64,000 nucleotides of DNA from Roseibium suaedae (GTDB lineage Bacteria > Pseudomonadota > Alphaproteobacteria > Rhizobiales > Stappiaceae): positions 496,001-560,000 of the forward strand of contig NZ_FRBW01000001.1 of NCBI RefSeq assembly GCF_900142725.1, written 5' to 3'. The number at the start of each line of letters is the position of its first letter. The first letter of the stretch is position 1. Below, piece by piece: positions 9,563 to 18,056 of the stretch. The translations under genes were made by a program, and so were the position numbers. The notes beneath the pieces were generated by a model, which did no database searches, had not been told where the DNA came from, and saw only the letters and a list, made by a program, of their open reading frames with translations.

Positions 9563-10596
9563 TGAGTGACATGACACCTGTTCCCGACGACGTTCTTCTC
9601 TCCGTCAATGGCCTGAAGAAGTATTTCCCGATCAACCACGGCTGGCTTCAGCGTCAGGTGGGTGAGGTCAAGGCTGTCGATGATGTCACCTTTGACATCA
9701 AGAAGGGTGAGACCTTCGGCCTTGTGGGCGAAAGCGGCTCCGGCAAGTCCACCGTCGCCCGTCTGATCCTGCGTGCCTATACGCTGACGGACGGTTCGAT
9801 CCGGTTCCGCCGGGCGGACGACAGCATCACGGAGCTGGGCGGCCTGGACGAAAAGCAGCTGCGCCCAATCCGCAGCGAAATGCAGATGATCTTCCAGGAT
9901 CCCTATTCCTCGCTGGATCCGCGCATGCGTCTTCTCGACCTCATCGGCGAGCCGCTGGTCATCCAGGGCAAGCTGACGAAGGACGAGATTCGCGATCGCG
10001 TGCAGGAGCTTCTGGGTCTGGTTGGCCTGCGTCCGGAATATGTGATGCGCTATCCGCACGCCTTCTCCGGCGGGCAGCGGCAGCGTATCGGTATTGCCCG
10101 CGCACTGGCTCTCAATCCCAGCTTTATTGCAGCCGATGAGGCGGTGTCCGCCCTTGACGTGTCGGTCGCCGCGCAGAACATCAACCTCCTGCAGGACCTG
10201 CAGGAGAAGTTCGGCCTGACCTATATGTTCATCACCCACGATCTGGGCATGGTGGAACATATCTCCGACCGGATCGGGGTCATGTATGTCGGCCGCATGG
10301 TGGAACTGGGCGACACTGCCGAGATCTTCCGCAAGCCGCTGCATCCCTACACGGAAGCGCTTCTGTCGGCTGTTCCCCAGCCGGATCCGCGCCGCCGCAA
10401 GGAAGGTAAGCGCATCATCCTGAAGGGCGAAATTGCCGACCCGGCCAACCCGCCTTCAGGCTGCGCCTTCAACCCGCGCTGCCCCTATGCGACGGACCTG
10501 TGCCGGACGACGATCCCGGCGCTTCGGGAAATCAGCGGCCGTCAGGTCCGCTGCCACCATGCCGAAGAGCTGGATCTGACCGGGGTGGGTGAATGA
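9562..10596 (+). CDS. ABC transporter ATP-binding protein, DppF/OppF type
   Basis: The partner ATPase, 344 residues from the ATG that shares its A with the previous stop codon (TGATG); a GTG one codon earlier is an alternative. It has Walker [10 protein letters not shown], signature FSGGQRQR, Walker B '[12 protein letters not shown]' and His switch 'FITHDL', plus the C-terminal cysteine-containing extension ('[15 protein letters not shown]'). With the DppD-type subunit it forms the nucleotide-binding heterodimer. It overlaps the following gene by four bases (ATGA), which indicates translational coupling. Confidence 0.95.
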   Translation: MSDMTPVPDDVLLSVNGLKKYFPINHGWLQRQVGEVKAVDDVTFDIKKGETFGLVGESGSGKSTVARLILRAYTLTDGSIRFRRADDSITELGGLDEKQLRPIRSEMQMIFQDPYSSLDPRMRLLDLIGEPLVIQGKLTKDEIRDRVQELLGLVGLRPEYVMRYPHAFSGGQRQRIGIARALALNPSFIAADEAVSALDVSVAAQNINLLQDLQEKFGLTYMFITHDLGMVEHISDRIGVMYVGRMVELGDTAEIFRKPLHPYTEALLSAVPQPDPRRRKEGKRIILKGEIADPANPPSGCAFNPRCPYATDLCRTTIPALREISGRQVRCHHAEELDLTGVGE

Positions 10597-11822
10597 CCAG
10601 CCCCACGCGTCTTTCAAGTCATCTGGAAGACTTGCGGGCAACTGCGCAGGCTGGATCCCATGCGGATCTGGCCCGCCTGCACATGCCGGTCATCATGCTG
10701 GACGAGGCCGAACCCTATCCGCCTCTGGCGATGGGCTACACGGTCTTTGAGGATGCGGGGCAGTCTCCCTCCTCAAAGTTCCAGGTCGTGCCTCAAGGCG
10801 GCGCCATGGGCGGCCCGGTTATCGAATATGCCATCTGGTACGACTGGGACATCCAGCACATGTACGATCTGGAACATGTCTGGGTCTATCTGGATGCCGG
10901 AGGTCAGCCTGTGCGGGTGGATGCGTCCCGTCATGGCAACCGGATAACGATGGAAGCCAGGGACGGGCGGTTCCAGTCTCGAGAAAACCGGGCCGTGGTC
11001 TATTCGGAAGCCGGCAAGCATGCCCATTGGGCGGACGGCGACGAGATGCGGCGCGAGGCCGGGGCCTATCTTCCGGCCATGTGCGGTGACCTTGCAGCCT
11101 TTGAAGGCGTGCATCTCGGTAACCAGTATTGCGAGAGCGGCAAGGTTACGCCGAAGGCAACCGATCACCGGCTGGCGAAGCTGCAGATGAAGGCGGATGC
11201 CTTCCGGCCGACCTATCGCTTTTATCCGGCAAATGACGAGCTGATCGCTCTTGTTCCTTGGCCCGCGCTGGATACGTGGATCCCGGACCGTGTGAAGCAT
11301 CTGATGGAAGATCTGCGTCACCGGATGCCACAGATCAGGACCATCTTCATCGACGGAACTGAGGACGGTGGAGCAAGCCTGATCTCCGGTCCGGCACTGG
11401 TGCCCGGTGTCCGTGGAATGCTGCAAAGGCTGCGGGGCGCAGGCTACTGGATTGTGCTCCTGGGAGATGAGAGCGCGGCAAGTGCTGCCGGTCTCCTGAA
11501 GGCTGCGGGTCTTCAGGACTTCTTCGATGAGCATCGTCAGATCGGGGCCAGCCCATTTGCCTTTGAAGCTGCCGATCTCGGTGGCCACGCCGGCTCTTCC
11601 GCGCTGCTTCTTGGCGGAACGCAGGACACGGTCAAGTCTGCCAGGGCGCTTGGTCTCCACACCGCAGAACTGGTCTGGACGCGGAATGTGCCGTCTGTCC
11701 CGTCAGACGCGGCTCCCGAACACCGGTTCGAAACCCCTATCGATTTTCTGACCCTGCTGAAATCGCTCGAAGAGCAGATGGCAGGGACGGCCAGAACGCA
11801 AGTTGCAGTGAGGAGCGCATGA
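10593..11822 (+). CDS. unassigned two-domain protein with HAD-like C-terminal half
   Basis: 409 residues, no signal peptide, overlapping both neighbours by four bases, so it belongs to the importer/GH105 operon. Residues ~1-180 form an uncharacterised domain rich in W, Y and H ('YAIWYDWDIQHMYDLEHVWVYLD', 'ENRAVVYSEAGKHAHW'), somewhat like Vps62/DUF946-type folds; I am not certain of that. Residues ~245-400 look like a HAD phosphatase-like Rossmann fold: a 'TIFIDGTEDGG' strand where HAD motif I (DxDGT) would be, a 'YWIVLLGDES' motif II-like strand and a late 'ALLLGGTQDTVKSARALGL' motif IV-like segment. The second catalytic Asp of motif I is not clearly present. A sugar-phosphate or structural role is possible, but I assign none. 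Confidence 0.7.
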   Translation: MTSPTRLSSHLEDLRATAQAGSHADLARLHMPVIMLDEAEPYPPLAMGYTVFEDAGQSPSSKFQVVPQGGAMGGPVIEYAIWYDWDIQHMYDLEHVWVYLDAGGQPVRVDASRHGNRITMEARDGRFQSRENRAVVYSEAGKHAHWADGDEMRREAGAYLPAMCGDLAAFEGVHLGNQYCESGKVTPKATDHRLAKLQMKADAFRPTYRFYPANDELIALVPWPALDTWIPDRVKHLMEDLRHRMPQIRTIFIDGTEDGGASLISGPALVPGVRGMLQRLRGAGYWIVLLGDESAASAAGLLKAAGLQDFFDEHRQIGASPFAFEAADLGGHAGSSALLLGGTQDTVKSARALGLHTAELVWTRNVPSVPSDAAPEHRFETPIDFLTLLKSLEEQMAGTARTQVAVRSA

Positions 11823-14353
11823 GCGCAGTTGCACACAAAACAGCCGAGCGGCAATTGTCCCGTTTCCCGGTCCTGCCGGGAGATACGGTGACGGCCTGGG
11901 CGCTTTCCGGCATTTCGGAGACCTTTTATCCGGGCGAAGTCGCGCTTGCCGAGGATCGGGTCAACTACCGCTTCATCAATGGCTTCGTGGATGTCGGCGA
12001 TTTGCCCTGCCGCGTGGCGGTCTGGAAGGACATTGCCAAGCGCAAGGTGGACCTGGAGACCGATTGGGCGGTCGAAAGCATCAATCTGCCGGGCTTCAAT
12101 CGGCGGCTGGAGTTCTCCGACTTCTGGCACCGTCCGACGCGCCTGAAGCGCTGGTGCAAGACCATTCTGGAACCGGCCAGGGACGGAGATGTCCGCTTCC
12201 GCGTTGCCACCTGTGGCGGCGTTCATATCTGGGTGGATGGCGTGCTCGCCGCCAGGTTCGAGCCCTATTCCCGCAACAAGGAGCAGCAGAGCGACATCAC
12301 GCTGCCGCTCAAGGCATCCGGCAGCGAAGTCATCATGCTGTCCGAGGACATGGCCGAGCGCGATACCAACTGGTACGTGGAACTGACGCTGCTCGGCGAT
12401 CAGGCGGTCACCTCCGCCATTCCGAGTGCGGCAGATTCAGAGGTCATCCGCGAGCTGATGGCACTTGCCCGCGACGTGCGCCCTGTTGGCGAGTTCTGCA
12501 CGGGCAATCCGCTCGTCCTGACCTTTGATGAAGCACCGGTCTCTGCCGTCGAAATCTCCGCGCAGGTTCTGCCAAGCGTTCACCGCCGTGGAACGCCGCC
12601 GATCCTTTCCGCCAAGACTGTGCTGGAAGCCGGTCAGACAAGTGTCGAGATCCACGGGCTGGACGGGATGGCCGAGGCCTATCACCCGCTCAATCTTGTG
12701 TTCAGCGTTGGCGAAACCCGTGTCTTCCGTAAGATTGCCTTCGGCTTGCTCCGCGATGTCCAGCCGGCCAAGGGTGAGGCCTCGCTCGCGGGCCGCAAGC
12801 GGGCCGCCCTGCGTTACTCTGCCGATCATGGCGATCTGCGCATCGGCCGGGCACTGGCCATTCTTGCGTCTGGCGATGGTTGTACCCGGCTTTGCCGCGA
12901 ACTGATCGAATATACGATGGAAGCGGTCGACGAACGCCGCGACTGTTCGGACTTCGTTCTTGTTCCGCTGCTCTGGATCTACGGTGAATACCGGGACCAG
13001 CTTCCTGCGGATCTCGCCGAAACGGTCAAGGCCTCGATCCTGAACTATCGGTACTGGGTGGACGAGCCGGGCAACGACACGATGTGGTTCTGGAGCGAGA
13101 ACCACGTCCTCTGCTTCCATGTTTCCCAGTATCTGGCTGGTCTGATGCTGCCGGGTGAGCGGTTCGAGACTTCCGGCCGTCTGGGCAAGGAGCAGTTCGA
13201 TCTTGCAACGGAGCGTCTGGCGAAGTGGTTCGATTCCGTCGAAAGCCATGGCTTTGCCGAATGGAACTCCGCAGCTTACTACCCGATTGACTTCATTGGT
13301 CTGCTTGCACTCCAGCATTGGGGTGAGGGCGAGATCGCAAGCCGGGCAGACAGGCTCCTGACGCGCCTGTTCAAGATGATCGCGCTTCACACGCTGGCAG
13401 GTGTTCCGGCCGGGTCCATGGGCCGTGCCTATGACAAGGAACTTCGCGCAGGCCCCTGCACCGAGCTTGCGCCGTTCGCAGCAGTGGCCTTCGGCCTCGG
13501 CTGGTTCAATCAGGGCGTTGCTGCCCTGCCCATGTTCTGTGCCGGCAATTATGAGCCGCCTGCGGACCTGACGGCACTTGCGTTGCCGGAAGCAGGGCAA
13601 TCGGTCGAAGCGCATTATGTTCAGGGTTATGGCCATGCAGGCCGGCTTGCACTTTACAAGTCTGCCTCCGTCCAGCTCTCCGCTTCCATCGATGGGGAGC
13701 CGGGTTCCAAGGGGCACCAGCAGCATATTCTGGATGTCCGGTTTGCCGGTCATGCCTTCGCCCGGGCTTGGGTCAATCATCCCGGTGAAGATGATCCCTG
13801 GGGCCATCAGCGCCCGTCCTACTGGGCGGGTAACGGCACCATGCCCCGTGTTGGCCAGTTCGGCGATGCAGCCTTGATGCTGTTCGATATTCCTGAAACC
13901 CACCGGATCGACTTCACCCACGCCTATGCACCGTCGGATGCCTTTGAAGCCACAGAGCTTCATGGCAATTGGCTGCTGCTGCAGTCAGGCAGAGGCTACG
14001 CGGCCCTGACCCCTTGCAAGGCACTGGAGCCGGTCGAAAAGGGGCCGGGCCAGAACCGTGAATACCGGGCAGATGGCCGCAAGGCCGGTTGGGTTGTCCT
14101 CGTTGGCGATCTGCCGGATGGCGGCGGTCTCGAAACCGTTCGGAGCATGCTGGACGGCGTGAAGACGTCTTTCGACCCATCACAAATGACCCTCTCGCTG
14201 GAGCGGCCGGGCCGCCCCGTATTGACCCTGAATTACCTGGATGGGCTCACGGTTGGCGGAAAGCCGCATCCGTTCCCCCATCCTGACCTCGAACCATTGG
14301 TCTCGTTCGGTGCCGCTGCCGTTCTGGGATCCGACGCAACGGATAACTCTTGA
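11819..14353 (+). CDS. large protein without recognised family, six-hairpin plus beta-sandwich architecture (candidate carbohydrate-active enzyme)
   Basis: 844 residues, no signal peptide, start overlapping the upstream stop by four bases. Residues ~100-200 resemble a beta-sandwich carbohydrate-binding module ('VRFRVATCGGVHIWVDGVLAARFEPY'). Residues ~330-600 are helix-rich and aromatic-rich ('MWFWSENHVLCFHVSQYLAG', 'GFAEWNSAAYYPIDFIGLLAL'), like an (alpha/alpha)6 toroid. Residues ~610-840 look like the beta-sandwich found behind such toroids in heparinase II/III and alginate-lyase-like enzymes. It lies next to a GH105 hydrolase, which needs an unsaturated uronyl end of the kind a lyase generates. 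A lyase or hydrolase role is therefore plausible, but no catalytic signature is recognised. Confidence 0.7.
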   Translation: MSAVAHKTAERQLSRFPVLPGDTVTAWALSGISETFYPGEVALAEDRVNYRFINGFVDVGDLPCRVAVWKDIAKRKVDLETDWAVESINLPGFNRRLEFSDFWHRPTRLKRWCKTILEPARDGDVRFRVATCGGVHIWVDGVLAARFEPYSRNKEQQSDITLPLKASGSEVIMLSEDMAERDTNWYVELTLLGDQAVTSAIPSAADSEVIRELMALARDVRPVGEFCTGNPLVLTFDEAPVSAVEISAQVLPSVHRRGTPPILSAKTVLEAGQTSVEIHGLDGMAEAYHPLNLVFSVGETRVFRKIAFGLLRDVQPAKGEASLAGRKRAALRYSADHGDLRIGRALAILASGDGCTRLCRELIEYTMEAVDERRDCSDFVLVPLLWIYGEYRDQLPADLAETVKASILNYRYWVDEPGNDTMWFWSENHVLCFHVSQYLAGLMLPGERFETSGRLGKEQFDLATERLAKWFDSVESHGFAEWNSAAYYPIDFIGLLALQHWGEGEIASRADRLLTRLFKMIALHTLAGVPAGSMGRAYDKELRAGPCTELAPFAAVAFGLGWFNQGVAALPMFCAGNYEPPADLTALALPEAGQSVEAHYVQGYGHAGRLALYKSASVQLSASIDGEPGSKGHQQHILDVRFAGHAFARAWVNHPGEDDPWGHQRPSYWAGNGTMPRVGQFGDAALMLFDIPETHRIDFTHAYAPSDAFEATELHGNWLLLQSGRGYAALTPCKALEPVEKGPGQNREYRADGRKAGWVVLVGDLPDGGGLETVRSMLDGVKTSFDPSQMTLSLERPGRPVLTLNYLDGLTVGGKPHPFPHPDLEPLVSFGAAAVLGSDATDNS

Positions 14354-14364
14354 AAGAACCTGCC

Positions 14365-15480
14365 ATGAAGAGCATCGAAGATATCTCCCGACTGCTATCC
14401 AGCGTTTCCATCGGGCTTGCCCGCCTCAAAGGCATGAATGAAACGGCCCCGCTGGCCAGCGAAGGGTTCTCGCTCCAGTTCGATGAATGGGATTGGGAAG
14501 TCGGCGTCGGCATTTATGGCCTCCTGCGTCATGCGGAAACTTCGGGTGACCGTGAGTTGATCGCGTCGATCGCGGACTGGTACGACTGGCAGATCGGCCG
14601 TGGCTTGCCGCCTCGCCAGGTCAACTCGTCCTCGCCGATGCTGGCGCTGTCGATCCTGATCGATCACGTCAACCGCCCGGACTGGGAGGCGCTTGTTCAG
14701 GATTGGGCAGACTGGCTGGTGAACGATCTTGCCAAGACCGAGGACGGTGGCTTCCAGCACGTGGTCAAGGAGCGCATGAACGACGGTGAACTGTGGGACG
14801 ACACCTTGTTCATGACCTGTCTGTTCCTCGCCCAGGCCGGCAAGCGCTTCGAGCGCAAGGACTGGATCGATGAAGCCGTCTATCAGTTCCTGGTCCACAC
14901 CCGGTATCTGGCCGACCCGGTCACAGGTCTCTGGTACCATGGCTGGAACTTCAACGGCCGCCACAATTTCGCAAAGGCCTTCTGGGGCCGTGGCAATTCC
15001 TGGATCACGGTCGCCATCCCGGAGCTGTTCGGTCTGGTTGGGGATGCGATCGCACCGTCCGATGCACGCTTCCTGACCTGTGTCCTGCAGTCCCAGGTCC
15101 GTGCGCTCAGCGGCCTGCAGCATGACAACGGCATGTTCTCGACCCTGCTCGACGACAAGGACTCGCCGCTGGAAACCTCTGCGACTGCGGGCATTGCCTA
15201 TGGCATTTTGCGCGGCATCGAAGAGGGGATCCTGCCGGAAAGCACGCGTGCTGTTGCCGACAAGGCCTATGACGCGGTTGTCGAGCGGATCGGTGAGGAC
15301 GGCATCGTTCTGGAAGTGTCTGATGGCACGCCGATGGGTCACGACCTCGATTTTTACCGCAAGCTTCCGAATGTCCCGGCTCCCTACGGCCAGGCACTCG
15401 TGATCCTGCTCCTGGTCGAAACCCTCTCCGGGCTTCAGCCGAAGGACGAAGGCAAGCAGAAGAAGGTGGCAAACGCCTGA
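14365..15480 (+). CDS. unsaturated glucuronyl/rhamnogalacturonyl hydrolase, GH105 (YteR/YesR type)
   Basis: 371 residues forming an (alpha/alpha)6 barrel of the GH88/GH105 group, which removes 4,5-unsaturated uronic acid from the non-reducing end of oligosaccharides made by lyases. Diagnostic segments are 'FDEWDWEVGVGIYGLLRHAE', 'ELWDDTLFMTCLFLAQAGK' (the conserved catalytic Asp region), 'YHGWNFNGRHNFAKAFWGRGNSW' and 'LETSATAGIAYGILRGI'. No signal peptide is present. I chose the ATG with AAAGAACC before it; a TTG at 14350 overlapping the upstream stop is the alternative. It is the last gene of the operon, followed by stem-loops. Confidence 0.87.
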   Translation: MKSIEDISRLLSSVSIGLARLKGMNETAPLASEGFSLQFDEWDWEVGVGIYGLLRHAETSGDRELIASIADWYDWQIGRGLPPRQVNSSSPMLALSILIDHVNRPDWEALVQDWADWLVNDLAKTEDGGFQHVVKERMNDGELWDDTLFMTCLFLAQAGKRFERKDWIDEAVYQFLVHTRYLADPVTGLWYHGWNFNGRHNFAKAFWGRGNSWITVAIPELFGLVGDAIAPSDARFLTCVLQSQVRALSGLQHDNGMFSTLLDDKDSPLETSATAGIAYGILRGIEEGILPESTRAVADKAYDAVVERIGEDGIVLEVSDGTPMGHDLDFYRKLPNVPAPYGQALVILLLVETLSGLQPKDEGKQKKVANA

Positions 15481-15517
15481 GGAAGTGGGGCTCCTCCTGC
15501 CCCGGTTCCTTGGGCGG

Positions 15518-15560
15518 GCCGAGCATCGTGCGATTGCGAAACCGCACAAGGATGCTCGGC
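15518..15560 (+). other. long imperfect hairpin downstream of the GH105 gene
   Basis: GCCGAGCATC (15518-15527) pairs perfectly with GATGCTCGGC (15551-15560). Inside it GTGCG pairs with CGCAC, with AAG unpaired on one side. A second smaller stem (GGGGC/GCCCC with GGAA/TTCC outside, 15481-15509) precedes it. The two stems and the terminator that follows form a structured 3' region between convergent genes. Confidence 0.55.
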
Positions 15561-15601
15561 TGTCCTGAACAAGGTCCACTGACCTCCCTTTGCAGCCGAC
15601 T

Positions 15602-15632
15602 GGGTGCGTCCTGACGGGCGCACCCCTTTTTT
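15602..15632 (+). terminator. Rho-independent terminator of the oligosaccharide operon
   Basis: GGGTGCG (15602-15608) pairs with CGCACCC (15619-15625), extended by further pairing toward the loop, and is followed by six Ts (15627-15632). It lies only a few bases from the stop codon of the convergent amidase gene, so it ends the + strand operon. Confidence 0.8.
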
Positions 15633-15637
15633 GTCCG

Positions 15638-17146
15638 TCAGCCTGTGGTCAGGAAGCCGGGCGTTTCACTCAAGGGAGCCGCCTTGCGCAGCGCGGCTAT
15701 ATCCGGACCTGCGAGGGCCAGGCTGCCGGAAGCTGCAATCACCCGCTCCAGTTCTGCTGCAACGGTCAGAACGCCGAGGTCGTCATGTCTGTGGCCAACG
15801 ATCTGCAGGCCGAAGGGCATGCCGTTTGCGTCCTTGCCACAGGGGATCGTGATCGACGGATGACCGGAGAGCGTTGACGCATAGGCCATGCCGAGCCAGT
15901 GATAATAGCTCTTGGTCGGTTTGCCATCGATCTCTGTCGGATAGAGTTCGTGCCAATCCCGCGGACTGATGGTAACGGCTGGCGCCAGGATGAAATCCGC
16001 CGTTTCAAAGAACCTTTGCCAGGCCTGCTGATAGGTGCTGTGCATGACGAGCACCTTGCCCACGTCTTCCGCGCTGTAACTGCGGCCTTCCAGAACGTTC
16101 TGGCGGACATTGTCCCCGACAAGATCCGGCTGTTCGTCCAGGTGTTTCGCGTGATGCCCGAGGAACATCACCGAGCGCAGGACCGAGAAGATCCTGTCCG
16201 CTCCCGTGCAGTCCGGATGGGTTTCTTCCACGCTGGCGAACAGGGGAGACAGTTCCTTGATCGCCATTGCGAAATGGCTGCGGACGATGCTTTCTGTCGG
16301 TGCATAGCCATAGTCATCGGTTACGGCGATGCGGAGCGAAGAGAGATCCCGGCGGGGCAGATTGGCAAAACCTTCCGGTGCCCAGGCGGTCTTACCGCCA
16401 ACGACCGCAGTATAGGGATCCCGGTTGTCCGGCTGAGCCTGGATGGAGAGAAGCAGTCCTGCATCGGCGACCGAGCGTGCCATGGGGCCGCTTGTACCCA
16501 GCGGGAAGAGAGCTGTGGCCCTTGCGCCGCCGGGTACGACGCCAAAGCTTGGCCGGTAGCCGACCACGCCGCAGAACGAGGCAGGATTGCGCAGGGAGCC
16601 GCCGAGGTCGGAGCCAGTTGCCAGAGGCACCATGCCGCTCGCAAGAGCCGCTGCCGACCCGCCGGAGGAACCGGCGCTTGACCGGGTCAGGTCATGGGGA
16701 TTGGCTGTAGCGCCATAGACGCGGTTGACCGTATTGGCACCGGCGCTCCATTCCGGATTGTTGGTCTTGCCCATCGGAATGCCGCCAGCGGCTCTCAGCG
16801 CGGTGACGGAGGCATCATCGGCTGCGGCGATATTGTCCTTGAAGATCAGGGAGCCGAAGGTGGTCGGCAATCCCTTTACGTCCACCATGTCCTTGATGCC
16901 GATGGGCAGACCGTGCAGGGCGCCTAGCGGCTTGCCGCTCATGACGTCGGCTTCGGCGGCCCGGCTTGCCTTGCGCAATCCCTCCAGATCGAGTGCAACC
17001 ATGGCATTGACGGCCGGGTTGACCTCTTCGATGCGGCGAATGCAGGCCTCGGCCAGTTCGACGGGAGAAAGCGCCTTGCGGGCAATCAGGCTGCGGGCTT
17101 CGACAGCGCCGAGATCGGCAGGGTCGGTGGATTTCGAAATGCTCAA
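15638..17146 (-). CDS. amidase (amidase-signature family)
   Basis: A 502-residue amidase-signature hydrolase that cleaves carboxamides to acid plus ammonia. The Ser-cisSer-Lys triad is readable: Lys85 in GIKDMVD, Ser160 in SAGSSGGSAA and Ser184 in GSDLGGSLRNP. The frame is open upstream, but the most credible start is the TTG at 17146 with AGGGGAC just before it; N-terminal homology begins about there. It follows hpaI after 130 bp containing a 9-bp stem-loop, so it may be the last gene of the hpa operon. An arylacetamide such as a hydroxyphenylacetamide would feed the pathway, but that substrate is an inference from context. Confidence 0.88.
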   Translation of the reverse strand: MSISKSTDPADLGAVEARSLIARKALSPVELAEACIRRIEEVNPAVNAMVALDLEGLRKASRAAEADVMSGKPLGALHGLPIGIKDMVDVKGLPTTFGSLIFKDNIAAADDASVTALRAAGGIPMGKTNNPEWSAGANTVNRVYGATANPHDLTRSSAGSSGGSAAALASGMVPLATGSDLGGSLRNPASFCGVVGYRPSFGVVPGGARATALFPLGTSGPMARSVADAGLLLSIQAQPDNRDPYTAVVGGKTAWAPEGFANLPRRDLSSLRIAVTDDYGYAPTESIVRSHFAMAIKELSPLFASVEETHPDCTGADRIFSVLRSVMFLGHHAKHLDEQPDLVGDNVRQNVLEGRSYSAEDVGKVLVMHSTYQQAWQRFFETADFILAPAVTISPRDWHELYPTEIDGKPTKSYYHWLGMAYASTLSGHPSITIPCGKDANGMPFGLQIVGHRHDDLGVLTVAAELERVIAASGSLALAGPDIAALRKAAPLSETPGFLTTG

Positions 17147-17276
17147 GATGGTCCCCTGGTTCTGGTGATTTTTCTCGAGAATAGGGGCTGGGCCAGAACT
17201 GGCAATGTCATTTCTGCGCCAATCCGTCCTGTCCAGGCCATGGTCCGGACAGGACGTCAGATTGACCGGAAGGGCG

Positions 17277-18047
17277 TCAGCTCTTCTTGTAGCTGGCAGC
17301 AGCGGTGCGCAGGGCACCGACAAAGGCCAGCACGTCGATGGCAACGCCAACGAAGTTCGCACCGGCTTCCTTACAGGCGGCGATATAGGCCGGATCAGTT
17401 GAGAGAACGCCAGCGGTTTTGCCCGCTGCCCGGATGCGGCGCAGGGCACCGGTCACGGCGTCCAGCACTTCCGGCGCGGAGGGATTGCCAAGGTGGCCCA
17501 TGTCCGCCGCAAGGTCGGATGGACCGATGAAGACACCGTCGATCCCCTCAATGGCGAGGATATCATCCAGCGCGTCCAGCCCCGCCCGGGACTCGACCTG
17601 AAGGATCAGGCAGATTTCTGCATCTGCCGTGGTCAGATAGTCGGGCACGCTGTTATATTTGGAGGCACGGGCGAGAGCTGCGCCAACGCCGCGGAAGCCG
17701 TTTGGCGGATAGCGGGTTGCCTTGAGCGTGCGCTCGGCCTGCGCCTTGCTTTCGATCATCGGGATCAGCAGGCTTTGGGCGCCGATGTCCAGCGCCTGCT
17801 TGATCGTTGCCGGGTTGTCGTCCACCAGCCGCATGATCGGCAGGGATGGGCTGGCGAGCACGGCGGCCAGCTGGCCGGACAGGGAGCGGATGTCGTTGGG
17901 AGCATGTTCGCCGTCGATCAGCAGCCAGTCGAAGCCTGCCGTTGCCACCATTTCGGTGGCATAAGGGTCGGCCATGCTGACCCAGCAGCCATGGAGAACC
18001 TCTCCTGCGGCCAGACGATGCTTCAGTTCGTTGCGGGGGGCGGGCAT
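17277..18047 (-). CDS. hpaI: 4-hydroxy-2-oxo-heptane-1,7-dioate aldolase
   Basis: A class II HpcH/HpaI aldolase, 256 residues, that cleaves 4-hydroxy-2-oxoheptanedioate to pyruvate and succinate semialdehyde, the last step of homoprotocatechuate meta-cleavage. Family features are 'GCWVSMADPYATEMVATAGFDWLLIDGEHAPND' (metal-site region), 'LLIPMIESKAQAE', 'RGVGAALARASKYN' and the late 'GVFIGPSDLAADMG'. It starts nine bases after the hydratase stop, in the standard hpaGHI order. Confidence 0.95.
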   Translation of the reverse strand: MPAPRNELKHRLAAGEVLHGCWVSMADPYATEMVATAGFDWLLIDGEHAPNDIRSLSGQLAAVLASPSLPIMRLVDDNPATIKQALDIGAQSLLIPMIESKAQAERTLKATRYPPNGFRGVGAALARASKYNSVPDYLTTADAEICLILQVESRAGLDALDDILAIEGIDGVFIGPSDLAADMGHLGNPSAPEVLDAVTGALRRIRAAGKTAGVLSTDPAYIAACKEAGANFVGVAIDVLAFVGALRTAAASYKKS

Positions 18048-18056
18048 GTCATGTCC

